This document shows positions 59,051 through 64,000 of a DNA stretch of 64,000 nucleotides, piece by piece. The stretch lies in contig CAWAJM010000001.1 in assembly GCA_963782445.1 (NCBI GenBank), positions 1,426,001-1,490,000 of the forward strand, read 5' to 3'. Below the pieces are notes generated by a model, which worked only from the letters and a program-made list of their open reading frames with translations, was not told the origin of the DNA and ran no database searches. Within the stretch, counting starts at the first letter, position 1. Each line of letters opens with the position of its first letter. This DNA comes from ZC4RG20 sp963782445 (lineage in GTDB: Bacteria; Pseudomonadota; Gammaproteobacteria; Steroidobacterales; Rariloculaceae). Position numbers and translations under genes: made by a program.

Positions 59051-59935
59051 TCAGCGCAGGATCTGCAGCAGCTCGTCGGCCATCTCGGGGAGCGCTTCGG
59101 CGGCCTGCTCGACGTCGGCGGGCGTCAGCGCGAGCCGGTCCAGGGCCTCTTCGTCCAAGTGCCGGCCCGCGGCATCGAGCGCGAAGCCGAGCTCCCGGCT
59201 TTGCGCCACGTAGTCGGCGACGTGGACGATACTCCCGAGCGCGACCGTCTCCTCGGAGCAGCTCAGCGGAGTGTGATGCAGGCCGACGACCTCGGTGATG
59301 GCGAGCGGCAGGCGCCATAGCTCGCAGAGGCTGCGGCCGAAATCGTGATGCGTTGCTTCGAAGACCTTTTCCTCGGCCTCGAGCGCGGAGACCTCCCCGC
59401 CGGCCAGGCGCCGCGCGAGGTCGGCGATCTCGCCGCCCTCCGCGCGCATCTCGACCATGAAACCTACGTCGTGCAGCAGCCCGCCGAGGAAAGCCTCTTC
59501 CCCGCGTTTGCTGCCGGCCATGCCGGCAATGAGCTTGGCCGCGGCCGCGACGGCGAGCGAATGACGCCATAAATGATGCGCCGAGACGCCCGCGCAGTCC
59601 GTGCCGCCGCGCAGCACGCGCCCGAGACTCGTCGCGAGCGCAATGTTTTTCACCGCCGGACCGCCGAGCACGACGACGGCGCGCTGGATGGACGCGATTT
59701 CCTTGTTCGCGCCGTAGAACGCGGAGTTCACGACCTTGAGGATCTGCAGGCACAGCGCGGGATCGGTCGAGACTACCTTTTCGAGCTCCGCGGCCGTGTA
59801 GTTGCCCTGCTCGATGACTTTGATGATGCGCAGCGTGACTTCGGGCAGCATCGCGAAGCGCTTGAGCGCGGCGGCCGCGACGAGCCGGCTCTTTGCGGTC
59901 GGCTCGGCGGTTGCGGCCGTTGCGGTCTCGGTCAT
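59051..59935 (-). CDS. HDOD-domain signalling protein
   Basis: A 294-residue protein. Residues about 25-220 form an HDOD domain (RFAMLPEVTLRIIKVIEQGNYTAAELEKVVSTDPALCLQILKVVNSAFYG, FLGGLLHDVGFMVEM). HDOD proteins lack HD phosphodiesterase catalysis and act as output or scaffold modules in c-di-GMP and two-component signalling. A conserved HD-like pair (LLHD) is present here, as in some members. Its start overlaps the stop of the GGDEF-EAL gene, so the two are translated together. Confidence 0.88.
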   Translation of the reverse strand: MTETATAATAEPTAKSRLVAAAALKRFAMLPEVTLRIIKVIEQGNYTAAELEKVVSTDPALCLQILKVVNSAFYGANKEIASIQRAVVVLGGPAVKNIALATSLGRVLRGGTDCAGVSAHHLWRHSLAVAAAAKLIAGMAGSKRGEEAFLGGLLHDVGFMVEMRAEGGEIADLARRLAGGEVSALEAEEKVFEATHHDFGRSLCELWRLPLAITEVVGLHHTPLSCSEETVALGSIVHVADYVAQSRELGFALDAAGRHLDEEALDRLALTPADVEQAAEALPEMADELLQILR

Positions 59936-61740
59936 CGTCCCGGCTCCGTGCTGGATCGCGGCGGCGCGAGCTCGCGCGGCGCCGCGGCGGGCATCGCAAG
60001 CTCGGGCACGGCGGAGGCGAGCAGCGGCCGCGAGAGGTAGAACCCCTGGCCGTAGTCGCAATTCAGAGTCTGCAGGCTCACGAGCTGCTCGATTGTCTCT
60101 ATGCCTTCGGCGACGGTCTCGATGCCGAGGTCGTGAGCGAGCTCGACGATGGCCGTGAGCACGGCCATGAGGTCCCGTGCGGCGCCGATGTTCATGACGA
60201 ACGAGCGGTCCATCTTCAGGTGGTGCAGCGGGATGTCGCGCAGGCAGGCCAGCGACGAATGGCCCGTGCCGAAGTCGTCCATGCTGATTTTGACGCCGAG
60301 CTCGCCGAGGCCTTGCAGCACGCGCATCGTCGTCTCGACGTCGCGCATCATCTCGCTCTCCGTGACCTCGAGCACGACATCCTGCGGTTCTATGCCCGAC
60401 GCCCTGATGGCCGCTTCGATCCGGGCCGCAATGTTCGGGACGAGCAGCTGCTGGCGGGCGACGTTGACGCTCATGCGCGGGGGCGCCCGGTCGCGCGCTT
60501 CCTGGCGCCATAGCTTGAGCTGCCGGCATGCCTGCTGCAGCACCCAGTCGCCGATCGGCACGATCAGCCCCGTTTCCTCGGCGATCGGAATGAATTGCTC
60601 CGGAGAAATCAGCCCGCGCACGGGATGCTGCCAGCGCAGCAGCGCCTCGACGCTGACGAGCTGGCCCGTCGCGAGCGAGACGATCGGCTGGAACATGAGA
60701 TAGAGCTCGCCATTGTCGACGGCTTTACGCAGGTCGTTCTCGATGGAGAGACGCTGCTGCACACGCCGGCGCATGGAGCTGTCGAACTCGATGTACCGGC
60801 TCTTGCCCGCGGCCTTCGCCTCGTACATCGCGATGTCCGCGTCGCTGAGCAGGTCCTCGACGGACGAGTGGCCGGCCTCGCTGCTCACGATGCCGGCACT
60901 GGCCGTCGAAAACACCTCGTGGTCGCCGATGCAGTAGCCCGTCGAAAAGGCGTCGATGAGGCGCCGGGCCACGCGTTCGCCGTCGCGGGCGTTCGGCAGG
61001 CCGTCGAGCAGGACGACGAATTCGTCGCCGCCGACGCGTGCGACCGTATTCGTATTGTCCATGCGGCCGACGGCGTCGGCGACACGCAGATTGGCGCGGA
61101 AGCGGTCCGCTATCTGCTTGAGCAGCTCGTCGCCGGCTTCGTGGCCGAGGCTGTCATTGACGTTCTTGAAGCGGTCGAAATTGAAGAACAGAACCGCGAA
61201 GTGATGATCCGGCGAGCCTTTTGCCTTTCGGATCGCCTCGTCGATACGCGAAGCGAGCAGGTTGCGGTTCGGCAGGCCGGTCAGCGCGTCCCGTTCTGCC
61301 TGTCCGCGCAGACGGGCCAGCAGCGATTGCGTGTGCAGCGCGCCGCCGATGCGGGCGCGGAGTTCAGCCGCGCAGACCGGCTTGCGCACGTAGTCACTGG
61401 CGCCGAGTGCGTAGGCGAGCGTGACGGCTTGCGAGTCGTCGGCGCCGGTCAACAGTATGACGGGAATCGAAGTCGTGCGCGGGTCGGACTTGAGCGCTTC
61501 GAGGACGGCCAGCCCGCCGGTGCGCGGCATGTCGCGGTCGAGCAGAATCAGCGCCGGCCGCTCGCGGGCCGCCGTCCGAAGTCCTTCGTCGCCCGAGTAC
61601 GCATGGAGAAGCTCTAACGGCAGCGCGCTAAGGTGGACGGCCAAGAGCTCATGATCGTCCGGCGCGCCGTCGATGAGCAGAACGCGGCTCAGATCTCGCG
61701 GTGCCGGCGCCGAATCGGCCAAGGCACATGCTTCCGTCAT
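59932..61740 (-). CDS. REC-GGDEF-EAL protein (c-di-GMP turnover)
   Basis: A 602-residue protein. The receiver domain spans residues about 19-135, with acidic pocket D28-D29, phospho-acceptor D68 and K120. The GGDEF domain (about 150-320) has an intact GGDEF at 237-241. The EAL domain (about 335-585) has EAL at 365-367, DDFGTGHSSL and ETVAEGIE, so both catalytic sites look complete. The allosteric RxxD site before GGDEF is not kept (DNTN). It can make and degrade c-di-GMP under phosphorylation control. The likely partner kinase is the gene at 62996-64000, by proximity only. Confidence 0.93.
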   Translation of the reverse strand: MTEACALADSAPAPRDLSRVLLIDGAPDDHELLAVHLSALPLELLHAYSGDEGLRTAARERPALILLDRDMPRTGGLAVLEALKSDPRTTSIPVILLTGADDSQAVTLAYALGASDYVRKPVCAAELRARIGGALHTQSLLARLRGQAERDALTGLPNRNLLASRIDEAIRKAKGSPDHHFAVLFFNFDRFKNVNDSLGHEAGDELLKQIADRFRANLRVADAVGRMDNTNTVARVGGDEFVVLLDGLPNARDGERVARRLIDAFSTGYCIGDHEVFSTASAGIVSSEAGHSSVEDLLSDADIAMYEAKAAGKSRYIEFDSSMRRRVQQRLSIENDLRKAVDNGELYLMFQPIVSLATGQLVSVEALLRWQHPVRGLISPEQFIPIAEETGLIVPIGDWVLQQACRQLKLWRQEARDRAPPRMSVNVARQQLLVPNIAARIEAAIRASGIEPQDVVLEVTESEMMRDVETTMRVLQGLGELGVKISMDDFGTGHSSLACLRDIPLHHLKMDRSFVMNIGAARDLMAVLTAIVELAHDLGIETVAEGIETIEQLVSLQTLNCDYGQGFYLSRPLLASAVPELAMPAAAPRELAPPRSSTEPGR

Positions 61741-61831
61741 ATCGTGATCCCGAGTTCGTCGGCTTCCGCACCTCGAACCGCCGCGGCGGCCACGTTCGAA
61801 GACGTGCAGCAGATCTCCGCGCTGCGCGGCC

Positions 61832-62687
61832 TCAGCCGAGACCGAGTTCCCGCCGCAGGCCTTCGCGCGCTTCAACGATCGTAGCGAGGCGCTCGGCAGC
61901 CAGCGACAGGCGGGCGCAGTCGGCACGCGTGGCGAGCCTCCCGAGACCTTCCTCCGGTACCGGACTCTCCAACGCCGCGATCGAGACGGCGGCCGTCAGG
62001 AACGTCGACCATGGGCGGCGTTTCCTCTTCGTCCCCGGGCACGTGCTGGCGGCCCACGGCCTCGGCTACGTCGGCAGGCAGGCTCCAAGACTCGACGATC
62101 GCCTTGCCGACCTCGGCGTGCCACTGATCGACGAGCTCGGCGAGATCGTCGGGTGAGGAGAACAGTTCCGGGTACTGCGGCGCGCGGCTCAGCAGATAGA
62201 TGCGGCCGATATTGTGGATGAGTCCGACGACGAGCGCCTCGTCCGGTTTCACGGCACCGCTCGCTTGCGCGACGAGGTAAGCCGCAGCCGCGGCACGGCC
62301 GGTGCGTTGCCACTCGGGCGCGAGCAGCGGCTCGGCCGCCTTGAATTCGGCGCTCGCGCGCAGCTGGCGCAGCGCGAACGTCGTCGCCGCCGTCTGAACC
62401 ATGCCTGCGCCGACGCGCGAGATCGCGACGCGCAGGTCCGTCGTCTCTTTGCCGGTGCGGCGAAACGCCGACGAGTTCGCCATCGTCAGGATTGTGCCGA
62501 CGAGGGCCGGCTCCGTGCCGACGATGCGCGCCAGTTGGTCTATGTGAAAGTCCGGATTCGCCAGCGCATTGCGAATGCGTACGACGACTTCGGGAAGAGA
62601 GGGTAGGCGGAGATCTTTGGCGGACAGTTCCTGGGCCAGACTTTCGACGAGGGAAAAAGCTTGCTGTTGTACTTGGGACACGACCAC
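61832..62687 (-). pseudogene. HDOD-domain protein, one-base frameshift near the 3' end
   Basis: The first frame carries an HDOD domain (LPSLPEVVVRIRNALANPDFHIDQLARIVGTEPALVGTILTMANSSAF, VVGLIHNIGRIYLL). It turns to Arg-rich nonsense after PPMVDV. The next frame continues naturally as LTAAVSIAALESPVPEEG ... LAAERLATIVEAREGLRRELGLG and stops at 61832. Dropping one base at 61999-62000 (two G on the plus strand) joins them into 284 residues; 856 bases is 3n+1. The HDOD core is complete before the shift, so some activity could remain even if the shift is real. Confidence 0.82.
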
Positions 62688-62995
62688 TCCTCGACCATGA
62701 CGGTGCCACTCTATTTCTTAGAGGGGCGTCATAGTTATCGGTCGCTGACCGCGGGGCTTGAGGGGGAGAGGCGCGGGCGATCCGAATTGCGTGACGCCGC
62801 GCGGACTTGGGCGTGGCGGCCGGCCGTTGGGGCTGGATGGAATGACAGATCGCGGAAGGGATGCGAATCGGGGGAAGCCCATGCGGCTGCAAGACCCGCA
62901 TGCGAACCGTGCGCGAGCGCGGAAGCGCTTGAACGACGCGAGCGGCGCCCTTGATCGGTCACGGACGATCTCAATGATCGGGGCAATGACGTGCG
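62688..62995. other. Non-coding gap with a possible sigma-28 site
   Basis: These 308 bases separate the kinase stop from the HDOD start. I see no gene. The only recognisable element is the sigma-28-like site at 62735-62761. Confidence 0.5.
62735..62761 (-). promoter_or_regulatory. Possible sigma-28 promoter of the HDOD gene
   Basis: On the minus strand TCAA (62758-62761), 15 bases, ACCGATAA (62735-62742): 3 of 4 and 7 of 8 matches to the FliA consensus with exact spacing, 48 bases before the HDOD start. It would place the HDOD/GGDEF-EAL genes in the flagellar regulon. Confidence 0.45.
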
Positions 62996-64000
62996 CTACT
63001 GGTTTCGCGGGAGCGAGACGGAAAAGCACGTACCGTGTTGGGCCGACGACGAGACTCGAGCGGTTCCACCATGGGCCGCCGCGACTTCCCGGACGATATA
63101 CAGCCCCAAGCCTAGGCCCCCGTCCCGCTGCCCGCGCCGCCGAACGCCAGCAAGGGCGCCGCGCGTCAGCGGGTCGAAGATCGTCGCCTGAATCTTCTCG
63201 GAAATCGGGACGCCTTGGTTGTGGACCGAGATTTCGACGGCCTCCGATCCGCCGCTGATGTTGACGCGGATCGGCGAGTCCGATGCGCCATGCACGAGTG
63301 CGTTCCTAATCAGGTTCGACAGCATCTGCTTGAGGCGCCCTTCGTCCCAGTCCCCAAAGGTCTCGCCGGCGCATTCGAGTTGGAGTTCCCGATCGGAATG
63401 GACGGCGGTAAACCCGTCCACTACGTCGCGAACGACGGCGGCTAGGTCGAAGCGCTGCAGCGACACAGGCAACGGCTTGCCCAGCCGCGTGCGAGTGAAA
63501 TCGGCGAGATCGCCGATGAGTTCCTCCATTGTCCGAATGCTCTTGAGCGCGCGATCGGCCGCGCGTCTTTGCTCGCTCGAATCACTCAGTTGCTGCAACT
63601 GAGCGGCGGCTTGCAGGGTCGCGAGCGGATCGCGCAGGTCGTGGCTCAGAATGCCGACGAAAACGTCCCTGGCCCGTTCCACGCCTTGATAAAACCAACG
63701 GATGGCTTCGGTCAGGGACTGATCGATCGCTTCGTTGAAGCGGATGAGCTCGTCGAACCGATTCGCCGCGTCGTCGGAGTCGGTAGCCCAATGACGCACG
63801 ACGCTTGCCCGAAGCGCACGGTATTCGGCGACGAGCTGATCGAGCGAAAAGCCGCTCTGCAGTCGATGCAGCGCATGCACTTGGGCGGTCTGAGTGACGG
63901 TCGGCGCATTTCCGGGCAGCTTGCCGAGGGACTTCTTCCGTTGTTCCTGCTGGGATTGCGGTGACCTCATGTCCTTGACCAGCGCGCCGAGAATCGCGGC
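62996..64000 (-). CDS. Sensor histidine kinase with RsbRD-like N-terminus, 5' end outside window
   Basis: The frame stays open to the last base (AAILGALVKDMRSPQ before the first visible ATG at 63970), so the true start lies beyond the window. Visible parts: the end of an RsbRD-type helical sensor domain with SGFSLDQLVAEYRALRASV, HisKA with phospho-acceptor in LSHDLRDPLA, and HATPase with NLIRNALVHG, HNQGVPI and GLGLGLYI. No membrane segment is seen, so it is probably cytosolic. It is the intact counterpart of the broken kinase at 2088-2908 and lies upstream of the HDOD and REC-GGDEF-EAL genes, which may be its outputs. Confidence 0.9.
   Translation of the reverse strand, partial: AAILGALVKDMRSPQSQQEQRKKSLGKLPGNAPTVTQTAQVHALHRLQSGFSLDQLVAEYRALRASVVRHWATDSDDAANRFDELIRFNEAIDQSLTEAIRWFYQGVERARDVFVGILSHDLRDPLATLQAAAQLQQLSDSSEQRRAADRALKSIRTMEELIGDLADFTRTRLGKPLPVSLQRFDLAAVVRDVVDGFTAVHSDRELQLECAGETFGDWDEGRLKQMLSNLIRNALVHGASDSPIRVNISGGSEAVEISVHNQGVPISEKIQATIFDPLTRGALAGVRRRGQRDGGLGLGLYIVREVAAAHGGTARVSSSAQHGTCFSVSLPRNQ

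Noticed and set aside
1..64000. CRISPR arrays, tRNA, rRNA or prophage genes
   Set aside because: None was seen: no regularly spaced repeats, no cloverleaf or rRNA motifs, and no integrase or phage structural genes.

Overview
The window is 64 kb of GC-rich DNA with very high coding density and many ATGA-type start/stop overlaps. It carries a complete polar-type flagellar locus (flgNMA, flgB-L, fliC-D-S, fleQ, fleR, fliE-R, flhBAFG, fliA, motCD), a type IV pilus minor-pilin operon, a HiPIP and a HAE1-type RND pump. This content and the gene order point to a gammaproteobacterium, plausibly near Xanthomonadales, Nevskiales or Steroidobacterales. That placement is inference from order and family only.

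Layout. Positions 1-3749: the 3' end of a GT4 glycosyltransferase, a dihaem cytochrome c lipoprotein, a HiPIP, a wrecked histidine kinase and a small outer-membrane barrel. Positions 3785-7008: an MFS transporter gene cut in two by an IS1634-type element (4308-6245) flanked by 8-bp direct repeats. Positions 7399-14442: fimT-pilV-pilW-pilX-pilY1-pilE, with pilW frameshifted. Positions 14489-19583: an RND pump and its adaptor, with a divergent TetR-type regulator. Positions 19602-59031: the flagellar locus. Positions 59051-64000: a minus-strand signalling cluster of two HDOD proteins, a REC-GGDEF-EAL protein and a histidine kinase that runs off the window end.

How the genes work together. The flagellar locus encodes rod, hook, rings, filament, export gate, switch, FlhF/FlhG placement proteins, stator and sigma-28/anti-sigma. 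Promoter motifs read from the sequence give a two-step cascade. Sigma-54 (-24/-12) sites lie before flgA, flgB, fleR, fliK and fliL. Sigma-28 sites (about TAAA-N15-GCCGATAA) lie before flgM, flgK, fliC and fliS, with weaker ones before fliA and an HDOD gene. Both sigma-54 activators, FleQ-like and FleR-like, lack an N-terminal receiver domain, and no FleS-type kinase lies beside them. No che genes lie between fliA and motC.

Unusual points. A long perfect palindrome of REP type sits in frame inside the flgI signal peptide, and a related half-unit sits inside the 3' end of flhG. Four genes (transposase, pilW, flhB and one HDOD gene) each carry what looks like exactly one extra base. This is either real decay or sequencing error, and it should be settled before flhB is called dead.
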